64,000 bases of DNA from Vibrio sp. 10N.261.45.E2 (GCF_002875705.1 NZ_MCZZ01000130.1:83490-147489); one strand, 5' to 3'. Positions 25,331 to 35,245 are shown, counted from the stretch's first letter. Made by a program: numbers and translations. The notes: generated from the sequence alone by a model not told the origin.

Positions 25331-25412
25331 TTTCGTGCTAACCGAATATTATTGTGATTAATCAGTCACTTTACTGTAGGGGAATAAAATGACTGACACG
25401 TTCGCTCGGTAC

Positions 25413-26612
25413 TTACAGAGAAAGTACAACACCAGCAATTGCTGCACTCATTAAGTTAGCAAACACACCTGCACAAATTGCTTTAAAGCCGTATTGTGAG
25501 ATAAAAGAGCGACGTTCTGGAACTAAGCTACCCAAACCACCAATCAGAATTGCCATAGTAGAGATGTTAGCAAAGCCACATAGAGCAAAAGTTACGATCG
25601 CTTGTGAATGTTCACTTAGCGCTTCTTTAGCATCCATTAGCTGGATGAAGGCCACGAACTCGTTCACAACAATCTTGTTACCAATCAGTGAGCCTGCAAC
25701 TACAGCCTCAGACCAAGGTACACCGATCAGCCATGCAACGGGTGCAAACACATAACCTAGGATAAGTTCGAAGCTTAGGTTTACGTCAAACCAACCACCA
25801 ACGATACCTAGCAAGCCATTCAGCATTGCAATCACACTGATAAAGGCAAGAAGTGTTGCACCCACTGCTACGGCAATACGAAGTCCAGACATAGCCCCAT
25901 CTGCCATTGCCTCAACTACGTTTGTTGCTCGTGGAATTTCAACATCAGACTCAATATTTTCTTGAACATCATCCGGGCTACCGGGTACTAAGATTTTAGC
26001 CATCAATAGGCCAGCAGGTGCCGACATGAACGCTGCAGCGATTAGGTAATTTAGATCAACGCCAAGCGATGCATAGCCTACTAGCGTACCACCAGCGACA
26101 GAAGCCAAACCGCAAACCATCACTGCGAACAGTTGTGAATCTGTCATGTGTTTTAGATAAGGCTTCACCACCAATGGTGCTTCAATCATGCCAACGAAAA
26201 TATTTGCTGTCGCAGACAGTGATTCTGCACGGCCTGTACCCAAGAACTTCTGCAGCGCGCCACCGATAAGGTTGATCACTTTTGGCATAAAGCCTATGTG
26301 GTACAAACCAGAGATAAGCGCAGAGAAAAAGATAATGATGCCCAGAACATTAATCGCGAAAACAAATCCGTTATTCGTTAGGCCACCAAATAGGAAGTTA
26401 ATCCCCTCTTGACCGTAGTTGATCAAGCTAGATACCGCACCTGTGGCTGCATTCAATGCTTCTTTACCCATTGGTACATATAGAACCAACAGCGCGAATG
26501 AGATTTGTAATAAGAAAGCCAAAGAGACTGTTCTTAGTGGAATATTTTTTCTGTCCGTAGATAGTAACCAAGCGGCAACTAAAATAGTGATAATTCCAAG
26601 TAGCGAAGCCAT
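25413..26612 (-). CDS. nupC: NupC family concentrative nucleoside transporter
   Basis: Inner-membrane nucleoside:cation symporter (CNT family). About 399 residues with around ten hydrophobic segments. Family motifs include FVFAINVLGIIIFFSALISGLYHIGFM, GTGRAESLSATANIFVGMIEAPL (substrate region) and ALCGFANISTMAILIGGLGSLVP. An in-frame TTG lies at 26621, but the ATG at 26612 (MASLLGIITILVAAW) fits family N-termini better. A PurR-like palindrome at 26661-26676 lies in its promoter region. NupC versus NupX-type specificity cannot be fixed here. Confidence 0.9.
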   Translation of the reverse strand: MASLLGIITILVAAWLLSTDRKNIPLRTVSLAFLLQISFALLVLYVPMGKEALNAATGAVSSLINYGQEGINFLFGGLTNNGFVFAINVLGIIIFFSALISGLYHIGFMPKVINLIGGALQKFLGTGRAESLSATANIFVGMIEAPLVVKPYLKHMTDSQLFAVMVCGLASVAGGTLVGYASLGVDLNYLIAAAFMSAPAGLLMAKILVPGSPDDVQENIESDVEIPRATNVVEAMADGAMSGLRIAVAVGATLLAFISVIAMLNGLLGIVGGWFDVNLSFELILGYVFAPVAWLIGVPWSEAVVAGSLIGNKIVVNEFVAFIQLMDAKEALSEHSQAIVTFALCGFANISTMAILIGGLGSLVPERRSFISQYGFKAICAGVFANLMSAAIAGVVLSL

Positions 26613-26660
26613 GTGCGTCAACCTAAAAGTTGTAGATAGGAAAGGCGACGCATTCTATAG

Positions 26661-26676
26661 AGGAAATCGTTTGCGG
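26661..26676. promoter_or_regulatory. Candidate PurR operator upstream of nupC
   Basis: AGGAAATCGTTTGCGG (CCGCAAACGATTTCCT on the gene strand) matches PurR consensus positions at about 14 of 16. Located 49-64 bp upstream of the nupC ATG. Fits a purine-responsive nucleoside uptake gene, but no other Vibrio example was compared. Confidence 0.5.
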
Positions 26677-26817
26677 CAAGCGGCGGTTGTTAACGCGATG
26701 TTGGGGTAATCACCTTTGAGTGATAATATAAATTAAGTCATTGAATTTTAATAATTAAGTTTGATTAAAAACCATACTTTTTCCATATGGAAATTATATT
26801 TATAGATTTGGAAACAG

Positions 26818-27762
26818 TTAGCGGTGCAGTTCAACGCAAGTTTTCAGGTTTTCATCCCAGTACGTAGGCGATCCGATATGATCTTTGATGAACTCAATTA
26901 CCGCTGAAAGCTTCTTTGGCATGTTCTTCCGGCTCGGATACACGGCATAAAATGGCATCAGCTGACTGGCTCTCCATTCCGGTAAGACTTGGATTAATTT
27001 GCCCGTCCTAAACTCTTCTTTCACTAAGTAAGTCGCCAGATAAGCAACGCCCCACCCTGATACTGCCGCGTCTCGCACTGCCTCTGCTAAATCCACCGAG
27101 TAATCGCCCGCAACTTTAACGCTAAGGTTTTCTTGGCCATTATCAAATGCCCACGAGGTGTAATCTCGTTCACGGCTGCGATAGATTAGGCAGTTATGGT
27201 CAATCAAATCGGAAGGTACATGTGGCGTCCCGGCCTTAATCAGATAGTCAGGAGATGCAGCCACCACAAACTGACTGTCTGCTAATCGCTGCGCAATATA
27301 ACCTTCTGGCAGGTCTTCATTATTGGTAATCCAAAGATCCAATCGCTCTTCAATCATATCCACCTTGTAGTCAAACAAGTGGACCTCGATTCTCAGCTGA
27401 GGATAAAGCTGTCTGAGTTGGTCTATCGCAGGAATGATGTGCAAGGTACCAAATGACTGCGACAACCCGACTCGCAATATTCCAGAGATGTCATCACGCT
27501 GGCTGTCCATATCCATTTGAGCTGCTTTCACCGTGTTAAACAACTGTTCACAGTGTTGATAGAACACATCTCCTGCTTCGGTCAGCGTTAGGCTTCGAGT
27601 GGTTCTTTGCACCAACTTGATTCCTATCGAGTCTTCAAGCAAAGCAACTTGCTTACTGATGTGAGACACCGAAACATTCAAGCTTTTCGCAGCACTGGTA
27701 AAACCTTCGTGCTTAATCAACGCATGGAATATCACCATCTGTGCGGCTCTATCTGTTAGCAC
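26818..27762 (-). CDS. LysR-family transcriptional regulator
   Basis: 314-residue complete LysR protein: winged HTH at about residues 8-65 (KSLNVSVSHISKQVALLEDSIGIKLVQRTTRSLTLTEAG) and the periplasmic-binding-like effector domain from about 90. The GTG at 27762 is the likely start because an AAGG Shine-Dalgarno lies 7-8 nt upstream; an in-frame ATG follows at 27738. It lies between mltB and nupC, all on the minus strand; no divergent partner gene is present, so the target is unclear. CrgA-like LysR subgroup by the LRVGLSQSFG segment, low certainty. Confidence 0.9.
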   Translation of the reverse strand: MLTDRAAQMVIFHALIKHEGFTSAAKSLNVSVSHISKQVALLEDSIGIKLVQRTTRSLTLTEAGDVFYQHCEQLFNTVKAAQMDMDSQRDDISGILRVGLSQSFGTLHIIPAIDQLRQLYPQLRIEVHLFDYKVDMIEERLDLWITNNEDLPEGYIAQRLADSQFVVAASPDYLIKAGTPHVPSDLIDHNCLIYRSRERDYTSWAFDNGQENLSVKVAGDYSVDLAEAVRDAAVSGWGVAYLATYLVKEEFRTGKLIQVLPEWRASQLMPFYAVYPSRKNMPKKLSAVIEFIKDHIGSPTYWDENLKTCVELHR

Positions 27763-27797
27763 AAGATCACCTTCTAAAATCTCTGAAATATAAAATC

Positions 27798-27821
27798 AAA
27801 AAGGACTCCGAAGAGTCCTTT
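27798..27821 (-). terminator. Terminator after mltB-type gene
   Basis: AAAGGACTC, TTCG tetraloop, GAGTCCTTTTTG on the minus strand: perfect 9-bp stem with U tract. Confidence 0.85.
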
Positions 27822-27887
27822 AGTTCGTTCTGCCTATGGTAGGCCAAATACTGTCAAAGCCAGCCATACCGATTAATAAAACTAAGT

Positions 27888-28889
27888 CTATAAATCAAAC
27901 TTGATTCTGTCTGCTAGGTGGCTAACTGCCAAAGCAAAGTAGTAAGAACGATTCCACTTCATCAACACATTGTAGTTGTTGTAGACAAGGTAAGAACGAC
28001 CCGCTTCGTCGTCTGGCATGATCAACCAAGCTTTAATGTCTTCATCAAGCGTTGGCAATGGGCGATCGTCATAACGCTTAATGCCAAGTTCAGACCACTC
28101 TTTTAGGTACTTCGCTTTGTCTTCAGTTCGACCTTGCAAATCAATAGACACCGTTGATGGTACGTGAACCTGACGGCCCCAAGTGTACTTGTCATCCCAA
28201 CCGGATTGACTCAGATAATTCGCCGCTGAAGCAAACACATCTTCTTCAGTACTCCAAATGTCTTTCTTACCGTCACCATTACCATCTGCAGCATAAGCTA
28301 GGAATGAGCTAGGCATAAACTGAGGCTGACCCATTGCGCCCGCCCAAGAGCCTTTCATCTCTTTAGGTGTGATGTGGCCTTGGTCGAGAATCGTTAACGC
28401 CGCCATCGCTTCGCTACGGAAAAACGCTTCTCTGCGCCCTTCATAAGCCATAGTCGTTAAAGCATCTATAACGCTGTAATTACCCGTGAACTTACCGAAG
28501 TTACTCTCAACGCCCCATAGCGCGACAATGAATCTTGGTTGAACACCATATTCATCACCAATACGCTTTAACGCTGTGTAATGCTTTTTATAAAGAGAGC
28601 GAGCTTGCTTCACTTTCCAATCTGGTACCGCTCGTGGAATGTATTCATCCAGAGTCAGTTTTTTCTCAGGTTGGTTTTTATCGGCTTTGACCGCTCTTGG
28701 CTTAAACGTTACACCATCAAAGGCTTCATCAATGATCGCTTCAGAGATGCCTTCTTCACGGCCTTGTTGCTTTAGTTTTTCTACATATTGCTCGAAGCTC
28801 AGTTCTTCAGCTTGTACTGAACTTATAGTCAGGCTATTACTCAATAATAATGCCGACACAGCCAATATGGTTTTCGAAAATTTACTCAA
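27888..28889 (-). CDS. mltB: Lytic murein transglycosylase, MltB family
   Basis: Cleaves the MurNAc-GlcNAc bond of peptidoglycan with formation of 1,6-anhydroMurNAc. 333 residues with a signal peptide (about 1-27, no lipobox Cys, so soluble periplasmic rather than a lipoprotein). The SLT domain has the catalytic Glu in ALWGVESNFGKFTGNYSV and the MltB motifs AMGQPQFMPSSFLAYA and DGNGDGKKDIW. The start codon is TTG, supported by a strong GGAGGAG Shine-Dalgarno 6 nt upstream. Because it lacks a lipobox it may be a soluble paralogue of E. coli MltB; the symbol denotes the family. Confidence 0.88.
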   Translation of the reverse strand: MSKFSKTILAVSALLLSNSLTISSVQAEELSFEQYVEKLKQQGREEGISEAIIDEAFDGVTFKPRAVKADKNQPEKKLTLDEYIPRAVPDWKVKQARSLYKKHYTALKRIGDEYGVQPRFIVALWGVESNFGKFTGNYSVIDALTTMAYEGRREAFFRSEAMAALTILDQGHITPKEMKGSWAGAMGQPQFMPSSFLAYAADGNGDGKKDIWSTEEDVFASAANYLSQSGWDDKYTWGRQVHVPSTVSIDLQGRTEDKAKYLKEWSELGIKRYDDRPLPTLDEDIKAWLIMPDDEAGRSYLVYNNYNVLMKWNRSYYFALAVSHLADRIKFDL

Positions 28890-28919
28890 CGATCACTCCT
28901 CCATGAATTGAGGTGGCTA

Positions 28920-29210
28920 TCACTCTTCGTCTTGAGATTTCTGTTGAGCTTTACGCTCTTTATGAAGCTCAAGTTCGTTAACTGGTGGTGGCGGAACTTG
29001 CAAAAAGAAACCATCGGTATTCAGTGATTCTTTCACTTTTTCGATGTTGACTTGAGCCAGCTTACGGCCATCCATTTTAATTACCATTACAAAACTAGGT
29101 TTACCAAACATTTGCATCAATGCGTCAGGAACTTGTGAAAAATCATCCTTCTTAGGGATATAAAGGTATGTTCCTTCTTTCTTTGAGCTTTTATATATAG
29201 AACACAGCAT
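28920..29210 (-). CDS. ycgL: YcgL domain protein
   Basis: 96 residues with the YcgL fold: [18 protein letters not shown], then [16 protein letters not shown], then a Pro-rich C-terminus. The function of YcgL is unknown. It is divergent from minC, as in many gamma-proteobacteria, and 30 bp upstream of mltB, so the two may be co-transcribed. Confidence 0.93.
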   Translation of the reverse strand: MLCSIYKSSKKEGTYLYIPKKDDFSQVPDALMQMFGKPSFVMVIKMDGRKLAQVNIEKVKESLNTDGFFLQVPPPPVNELELHKERKAQQKSQDEE

Positions 29211-29429
29211 GACAAACCTTTTAATTGATTATGACTACAAAACTCTCACTTGCGAGATCAATAGTTTATGTTAGGGAAATATTGGGAACAAAACGTCCAT
29301 TTGACAACAAGATTACTTGCTGTGCTTGGTTTGGGAATATAACATGATAAACCTAGTTTCAGGCAATGCCCTTTATTTTATTGATAAAGAAATTGTACCA
29401 ATCCGCTATTGAGGTCCTGTAGTTTTTCG

Positions 29430-30092
29430 ATGTCTAGTAACCCAGATCTAAAAGGTAGCAGCTTTACGCTATCTGTTTTGCACTTGTCCGATGATCAAGT
29501 CGAAAATGCAGTGGCTTTTCTTCAAGAGAAGGTAGACCAAGCACCAACATTTTTCGCCGCTGCGCCTGTTGTTATCAACATCAGCAAAGTTGCAGGCGAT
29601 ATCGATTTTGTGCAACTGAAAAATGGTATATCTCAAGCGGGCATGATCCCAGTTGGTGTGGCTGGCTGTTCTGATAAGCGTATGCAAAATCTAGCGAAAG
29701 AAGCTGGTTTTGCAGTGATGACGGCAAGCAAGTCGCCATCTCAAGCTCCAGCGAAGATGGCACCAATCAAGGTGATTAGAACGCCTATTCGTTCTGGTCA
29801 GCAGGTTTACGCAAAAGATGGCGATCTATTGATCCTCAGCCATGTGAGTGCAGGCGCAGAAGTGATTGCCGATGGCAGCATCCATATTCATGGCACTTTA
29901 CGTGGTCGCGCGATTGCAGGTGCAAGTGGTCAAACTGAAGCAAAAATAATTTGTAATGATTTACAAGCAGAGCTGGTCTCCATTGCTGGAAATTACTGGC
30001 TCAGCGATCAAATTGAAAGCGAGTACTGGCAGAAGAAAACCATGTTCAGTATGGCAAACGATGTATTACACGTTGATGTCCTCGCAATATAA
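29430..30092 (+). CDS. minC: Septum site-determining protein MinC
   Basis: Inhibits FtsZ polymerisation away from midcell when recruited to the membrane by MinD. 220 residues with the N-terminal FtsZ-inhibitory domain (about 1-105) and the C-terminal beta-helix dimerisation/MinD-binding domain (about 115-220, with [16 protein letters not shown] and [16 protein letters not shown]). ATG at 29430 ([11 protein letters not shown]) is preferred to an upstream in-frame TTG at 29409. First gene of minCDE. Confidence 0.97.
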   Translation: MSSNPDLKGSSFTLSVLHLSDDQVENAVAFLQEKVDQAPTFFAAAPVVINISKVAGDIDFVQLKNGISQAGMIPVGVAGCSDKRMQNLAKEAGFAVMTASKSPSQAPAKMAPIKVIRTPIRSGQQVYAKDGDLLILSHVSAGAEVIADGSIHIHGTLRGRAIAGASGQTEAKIICNDLQAELVSIAGNYWLSDQIESEYWQKKTMFSMANDVLHVDVLAI

Positions 30093-30113
30093 GAGAAATA
30101 AAAGGAAAACAGA

Positions 30114-30926
30114 ATGGCACGCATTATTGTTGTAACGTCAGGTAAAGGCGGGGTAGGCAAAACGACCTCCAGTGCAGCTATTGCCTCAGGTCTGGCTTTA
30201 AAAGGGAAGAAAACCGCAGTTATCGACTTTGATATCGGTCTGCGTAACCTAGATTTAATCATGGGTTGTGAGCGTCGAGTTGTTTACGACTTTGTTAACG
30301 TTATCAATGGTGAAGCGACGCTGAACCAAGCAATGATCAAAGACAAGCGCACAGAGAACCTGTTTATTCTTCCTGCTTCTCAAACTCGTGATAAAGACGC
30401 ACTAACCAAAGATGGTGTTCGTCGTGTATTTGATGAACTGGATGAAATGGGCTTTGATTTCATCATCTGTGATTCTCCTGCAGGTATCGAGCAAGGTGCT
30501 CTGATGGCGTTGTACTTCGCTGATGAAGCGATTGTAACCACTAACCCAGAAGTCTCTTCAGTGCGCGATTCAGACCGCATTCTAGGTATTCTTGACTCTA
30601 AATCTCGTCGTTCAGAAGAGGGCTTAGAGCCAGTGAAAACACACCTTCTACTGACTCGCTACAACCCTGCTCGCGTAAACCAAGGTGAAATGCTGAGTGT
30701 TGAAGACGTGGAGGAGATCCTGCACATATCTCTACTGGGCGTGATTCCAGAGAGCCAAGCGGTACTAAACGCATCGAACAAGGGCGTTCCAGTTATCTTT
30801 GACGAAGCAACCGACGCAGGTATGGCTTACAATGATACTGTAGAGCGACTACTGGGTAGCCAAGTTGACTTCCGCTTCTTAACGGAACAGAAGAAAGGCA
30901 TCTTCAAACGACTGTTCGGGGGCTAA
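30114..30926 (+). CDS. minD: Septum site-determining ATPase MinD
   Basis: Membrane-cycling ATPase of the Min oscillator. The deviant Walker A GKGGVGKTT is at residues 10-18, and the C-terminal amphipathic membrane-targeting helix GIFKRLFGG ends the protein. 270 residues, normal. Follows minC by 21 bp and precedes minE by 6 bp. Confidence 0.98.
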   Translation: MARIIVVTSGKGGVGKTTSSAAIASGLALKGKKTAVIDFDIGLRNLDLIMGCERRVVYDFVNVINGEATLNQAMIKDKRTENLFILPASQTRDKDALTKDGVRRVFDELDEMGFDFIICDSPAGIEQGALMALYFADEAIVTTNPEVSSVRDSDRILGILDSKSRRSEEGLEPVKTHLLLTRYNPARVNQGEMLSVEDVEEILHISLLGVIPESQAVLNASNKGVPVIFDEATDAGMAYNDTVERLLGSQVDFRFLTEQKKGIFKRLFGG

Positions 30927-30932
30927 TGCACA

Positions 30933-31196
30933 ATGTCATTATTAGAGTTTTTTAGACCACAGAAAAAGACAACCGCAAACCTAGCCAAAGAGCGTTTGCA
31001 GATCATTGTTGCTGAGCGACGCAGCCATGACGACCCAGCGCCGTCTTACCTGCCGCAACTAAAAGAAGATATCTTGAAGTGTATTGCGAAGTATGTGGAA
31101 GTTGATCCATCAATGGTTGATCTGACTTTCGAACACAAAGATGACGATATCTCAGTGTTAGAGCTGAACGTTAAGCTTCCAGAAGAAGATCGATAA
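30933..31196 (+). CDS. minE: Cell division topological specificity factor MinE
   Basis: 87-residue activator of MinD ATPase. N-terminal membrane-targeting segment [11 protein letters not shown], anti-MinCD helix containing [13 protein letters not shown], and C-terminal topological specificity domain. Last gene of minCDE, followed by a strong terminator. Confidence 0.97.
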   Translation: MSLLEFFRPQKKTTANLAKERLQIIVAERRSHDDPAPSYLPQLKEDILKCIAKYVEVDPSMVDLTFEHKDDDISVLELNVKLPEEDR

Positions 31197-31246
31197 TCTG
31201 TCTGCACAAAATAGGCAGGCAATGCGCTTGCTTACATTGATTGAAT

Positions 31247-31275
31247 AAAAAAGAGAGCCTCGGCTCTCTTTTTTG
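31247..31275. terminator. Bidirectional terminator between minE and rnd
   Basis: AAAAAAGAGAGCC, short loop, GGCTCTCTTTTTT: near-perfect palindrome between convergent genes. Confidence 0.9.
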
Positions 31276-31293
31276 TATCTTAAACAATCATGG

Positions 31294-32412
31294 TTATTTG
31301 ATTGCTTTGTTCAGCTTTTCACCAACCACATCTAAACGCCAACCTTGCATTACATCAGGCAGCTTCTCAGGGTTACGATCATGCTTCCATACCCAGCTTA
31401 ACACTTGGTTAAGTTGCTTCTTCGATGCCAAAAACTCGGTCGCTAAACCACTGTGTTGTGATGCTGTTTTCACTTCATCTTTCAACACTTTGAAGAGTTG
31501 CTTGTAACCAGGGAAATCCATTAGACGTTCTACTGGTGCTGGGTATTCTTCTTCTGGTGTATGTTCAGCTAACTTAACGATTGAGCTTATCTTCGCACCA
31601 TGGCGACGCACAGAGCGGTAATCAAAACCTTCTTGCTCCATATGCTTAGGATCTTTCATCGCGAAACGCGCCACTGCCCATAAGTCTTGCTCTTTGAAGA
31701 CAAAGTTCAGCGCTAAGTCGCGCTTAATCGCTTCTTTTAAACGCCAAGTTGCTAGCGGTCTTAAGATAGCTAACTGTTTAGGTTTTAGCTGCCATGCTCC
31801 TTTGATATCAAGGTAAGCATTGTCTGGGTTTGCTTTACGAATACGTTTAGCAACTTGTAGGTCAGACTCTTGTTGAGCCGCTTCCCACCAACCTGCTTCC
31901 ATCACTTTTTCAAGAAGCTTGTTGTACATTGGCATGAGGTAATGCACATCTGCTGCTGCGTAATCCAATTGCTTTTGAGAAAGCGGACGCGCCAACCAGT
32001 CAGTGCGAGACTCACTCTTATCAAGATCGACACCTACAAACTCTGAAACCAGAGCAGCAAAGCCCGTTGATAAGCCATGACCTAAGAACGCCGCCATGAT
32101 CTGCGTATCCACCATTGGTGTTGGAGTGCAGCCAAATGCGTTTTGGAACACTTCCAAATCTTCACCACAAGCGTGCAGCACTTTCAGAACAGAAGCGTCC
32201 TTCAGCAATCCAACAAACGGTGTCATTTCACCAAGAGCAATAGGGTCAATCAATGACAGCGTTTCACCATCAAATAACTGAATCAAGCCTAATTGAGGGT
32301 AATAGGTTCTTGTACGAACGAACTCCGTATCAAGCATAACGACATCGGCTTCACGTGCTTGTTGGCAAACTCGCTCAAGGTCTTTCAATTGGGTAATGAT
32401 TTGATAATCCAC
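31294..32412 (-). CDS. rnd: Ribonuclease D
   Basis: 3'-5' exoribonuclease for tRNA 3' maturation. DEDDy exonuclease motifs: DTEFVRTRTYYPQLGLIQLFDG (Exo I), CGEDLEVF (Exo II region) and YAAADVHYLM (Exo III with Tyr and Asp), followed by HRDC-type helical domains. GTG at 32412 (then DYQIIT) is chosen because it aligns with the family N-terminus MNYQ-IT; another in-frame GTG lies at 32424. About 372 residues. Confidence 0.95.
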   Translation of the reverse strand: MDYQIITQLKDLERVCQQAREADVVMLDTEFVRTRTYYPQLGLIQLFDGETLSLIDPIALGEMTPFVGLLKDASVLKVLHACGEDLEVFQNAFGCTPTPMVDTQIMAAFLGHGLSTGFAALVSEFVGVDLDKSESRTDWLARPLSQKQLDYAAADVHYLMPMYNKLLEKVMEAGWWEAAQQESDLQVAKRIRKANPDNAYLDIKGAWQLKPKQLAILRPLATWRLKEAIKRDLALNFVFKEQDLWAVARFAMKDPKHMEQEGFDYRSVRRHGAKISSIVKLAEHTPEEEYPAPVERLMDFPGYKQLFKVLKDEVKTASQHSGLATEFLASKKQLNQVLSWVWKHDRNPEKLPDVMQGWRLDVVGEKLNKAIK

Positions 32413-32451
32413 AAAAACTCTCACAGGTTTCTATTTGATCGCCGGATACAA

Positions 32452-32478
32452 AAATGCCGACATTAACTGTCGGCATTC
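32452..32478 (-). terminator. Terminator after fadD
   Basis: GAATGCCGACA, short loop, TGTCGGCATTTTT on the minus strand: about 10-bp stem plus U tract, in the gap before rnd. Confidence 0.85.
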
Positions 32479-32543
32479 TAACACCATTTTTCAGCGCTCG
32501 CTTAGATTAAGCGTTTCAATGGTTTCAACTGGAACTGTGCTTG

Positions 32544-34238
32544 TTACTCACTTGCGCGTTTAGCAAGCTCAGCATCGTTTTCTTCACGCAGTACACGGCG
32601 TAAGATCTTACCTACGTTGGTCTTTGGAAGATCTTCTCTAAATTCAACCAGTTTAGGGATCTTGTAACCCGTTAGGTGTTCACGACAGTGCGCGATAATG
32701 TCTTCTTTGGTCAGGCTAGGATCACGCTTAACCACGTAGATCTTAACCAGCTCACCAGACACTTCATGAGGTTGGCCGATAGCCGCCACTTCTAGCACTT
32801 TGCCGTGCAGAGCCACTACGTCTTCAATCTCATTAGGGTAAACATTGAATCCAGACACAAGAATCATGTCTTTCTTACGGTCAACGATGTACAACAAGCC
32901 TTCGTCATCAAACTTAACGATGTCACCTGTTGATAACCAACCGTCTTGATCGATCACTTCTTTAGTCGCCTCAGGACGCTGCCAGTAGCCTTGCATCACT
33001 TGAGGACCACGAACTTGCAGCTCACCCACTTGGTCATTAGCAATAACGTTGCCTTCATCATCAACAATACGAACCTCAGTCGATGGCACTGGCAGGCCAA
33101 TAGCGCCTGTGTAATCTTTTAGGTCGTATGGGTTACCGGTTACCAGTGGTGAACACTCGGTTAAGCCATAGCCTTCTAGTAGGTGAATGCCTGTTGCTTT
33201 CTTCCATTGTTCAGCTACGGCGCGTTGAACCGCCATACCACCACCAACAGATAGACGCAGGTTACTGAAATCCAACTCGTGGAAATCTTCGTTATTAACT
33301 AGCGCATTAAACAGCGTGTTTACACCTGTAATTGCGGTAAACGGAACCTTTTGCAGCTCTTTAATAAAACCAGGAATATCACGAGGGTTAGTGATCAGAA
33401 GGTTACGACCACCCATCTCAACAAACAGTAAGCAGTTCACTGTTAGTGCAAATACGTGGTAAAGCGGTAATGCCGTCACAACCAACTCGCGGCCTTCTTG
33501 CAGCACAGGACCGTAAGCCCCTTTCGCTTGAAGTACGTTCGCAATCATATTGCGGTGCGTTAGGATTGCACCCTTCGCTACACCCGTAGTACCACCCGTG
33601 TACTGTAGGAAAGCAATATCATCACCCGCCATGAATGGCTTCACATATTGAAGACGACGACCTTTATGTAGCGCTTTTCTGAATGAGGTAGCACCCGGCA
33701 GATCGTACTTAGGCACCATGCCTTTTACGTATTTCACGACGAAGTCAACAATGGTACCTTTCGCACGAGGCAGCATTTGACCTAGGCTGGTTAGAACAAC
33801 GTGTTTAACCGGCGTGTTATCAACCACTTTCTCTAGTGTGCTTGCAAAGTTAGATACGATAACAATCGCCTTTGCACCAGAATCGTTCAGTTGATGTTCA
33901 AGCTCACGAGGTGTGTACAGTGGGTTGACGTTCACTGCAATCATACCAGCACGTAATACACCAAACAGTGCAATTGGGTATTGCAGCAGGTTTGGCATCA
34001 TTAGTGCCACGCGATCGCCCTTCTTCAGCTTCAAGTCATTCTGTAGGTAAGCAGCAAAAGCACGGCTGCGCTCTTCAAGCTTACGGAATGTCATTACTGA
34101 GCCCATGTTCTCGAATGCCGGTTGGTCTGCGTACTTTTGTACTGACTGTTCGAACATTTCGATAAGAGATGGGTACTGATCTGGGTTGATCGTCTCTGGT
34201 ACGTCACTTGGATAACGTGAAAGCCAAGGTTTATCCAC
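32544..34238 (-). CDS. fadD: Long-chain fatty acid--CoA ligase
   Basis: Activates exogenous fatty acids to acyl-CoA at the inner membrane; the product is also the FadR effector. 564 residues. ATP/AMP motif [12 protein letters not shown] (about 211-222), and the FACS motif region [15 protein letters not shown] with [23 protein letters not shown] start at 34238 with GAGGAG 7-9 nt upstream; E. coli fadD also uses a non-ATG start. No clear FadR box was seen upstream; an 8-bp inverted repeat is present at 34309-34328. Confidence 0.97.
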   Translation of the reverse strand: MDKPWLSRYPSDVPETINPDQYPSLIEMFEQSVQKYADQPAFENMGSVMTFRKLEERSRAFAAYLQNDLKLKKGDRVALMMPNLLQYPIALFGVLRAGMIAVNVNPLYTPRELEHQLNDSGAKAIVIVSNFASTLEKVVDNTPVKHVVLTSLGQMLPRAKGTIVDFVVKYVKGMVPKYDLPGATSFRKALHKGRRLQYVKPFMAGDDIAFLQYTGGTTGVAKGAILTHRNMIANVLQAKGAYGPVLQEGRELVVTALPLYHVFALTVNCLLFVEMGGRNLLITNPRDIPGFIKELQKVPFTAITGVNTLFNALVNNEDFHELDFSNLRLSVGGGMAVQRAVAEQWKKATGIHLLEGYGLTECSPLVTGNPYDLKDYTGAIGLPVPSTEVRIVDDEGNVIANDQVGELQVRGPQVMQGYWQRPEATKEVIDQDGWLSTGDIVKFDDEGLLYIVDRKKDMILVSGFNVYPNEIEDVVALHGKVLEVAAIGQPHEVSGELVKIYVVKRDPSLTKEDIIAHCREHLTGYKIPKLVEFREDLPKTNVGKILRRVLREENDAELAKRASE

Positions 34239-34308
34239 TATGTTACTCCTCGTTTATCAGCTGACGACTGCTTCGCCGCTTTTTATCATAGCGGTATTAC
34301 AGCACAGC

Positions 34309-34328
34309 TTTAGTGCATGAGCACTAAA
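34309..34328. promoter_or_regulatory. Perfect 8-bp inverted repeat upstream of fadD
   Basis: TTTAGTGC, 4-nt centre, GCACTAAA, 71-90 bp upstream of the fadD GTG and just after the preceding gene. No U tract follows on either strand, so it reads better as an operator or RNA stem than as a terminator. Unassigned. Confidence 0.45.
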
Positions 34329-34344
34329 AGGCTCAAACACTTGT

Positions 34345-35196
34345 TTAAATTTTGTTAACTAAACCAAGAATTAGCTTTGAAACTAGCTCTGGGCTCTCTA
34401 AATGGCAATGATGTCCGCCAGGAACAGTCTCTATATGCAGAGGACTATGCGCTGATTTGTAGCGATTATGCTGCAAATGTCGGAATCCATCATTCCCTAA
34501 GATTATTAATTGAGGGCATTCAATAGCCGCCATAATCGTTTCAGCGTGCGCCTGTGACATTCGATATAACGAGTCACATTTTAGATTAGGGTCGCATCGC
34601 CATTGCCAAGAGTTCTCGAGCTCGACAATGCCTCGCTCAACAATAGGAGTGATTAATTCAGCATTAATTTGGTTGGCGTGAGCTCTCAGCTTAATAGCAT
34701 CCTCAAGGCTTGCCAGAGGACGTGAAGGCTTTCTTCGCTGTCGAAGACGACTGAGTACCCCATCTCTCAAGCGAGAAACTGTTTCGTGGGGAGCTTCAGA
34801 AAGAGGTCCGTGACCTTCAATTTGAATTAATCCTGACACCTTTTCAGGAAAGGCGGCACTATAGCAACTTGCTATCAATGCACCAAGCGAATGTCCTACC
34901 AGTACCAGTCTGTTTGGCGATAATTTAGTCACTAACTGATGCAAGTCATCAATATAATCATGAAATGGGTAGTAACTCCCCGATTTGTGGGAAGAGAAAC
35001 CGTGTCCGAAAAGATCAATAGCAACAAGGTGAACGTTGGGATCAAGCTTAGCGACTTGCTGTAAAATCTGATTAAAACTGGATGAATTATCCAACCACCC
35101 ATGAATAAAAACGACCGTCGTAGCGGTCGTTTCGGGGTTACCTATCTGCTGTGTTGCAAGCGTCCCGCTGGCAAGGGAATATGACTTTTCAATCAT
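34345..35196 (-). CDS. Alpha/beta hydrolase
   Basis: 283-residue alpha/beta hydrolase fold protein: oxyanion-hole motif VVFIHGWLDNSSSFNQIL, nucleophile elbow VGHSLGALIASCYS (Ser at about 105), and C-terminal catalytic His in PGGHHCHLE. No signal peptide. ATG at 35196; a TTG just upstream is in frame but unneeded. Substrate unknown; possibly an esterase or thioesterase, since fadD is next on the same strand. Confidence 0.88.
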   Translation of the reverse strand: MIEKSYSLASGTLATQQIGNPETTATTVVFIHGWLDNSSSFNQILQQVAKLDPNVHLVAIDLFGHGFSSHKSGSYYPFHDYIDDLHQLVTKLSPNRLVLVGHSLGALIASCYSAAFPEKVSGLIQIEGHGPLSEAPHETVSRLRDGVLSRLRQRRKPSRPLASLEDAIKLRAHANQINAELITPIVERGIVELENSWQWRCDPNLKCDSLYRMSQAHAETIMAAIECPQLIILGNDGFRHLQHNRYKSAHSPLHIETVPGGHHCHLESPELVSKLILGLVNKI

Positions 35197-35245
35197 CAAA
35201 CATCCAATTCCGTATAGTTGTGCAATAAACGTTTAATAAAGTTAT

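Noticed and set aside
26709..26730. CRP site before nupC (TCACNNNNNNGTGA)
   Set aside because: The half-sites face the wrong way (everted) relative to TGTGA-N6-TCACA.
28889..28889. mltB start judged wrong because it is TTG
   Set aside because: A strong GGAGGAG Shine-Dalgarno at the right distance and an intact signal peptide support TTG.
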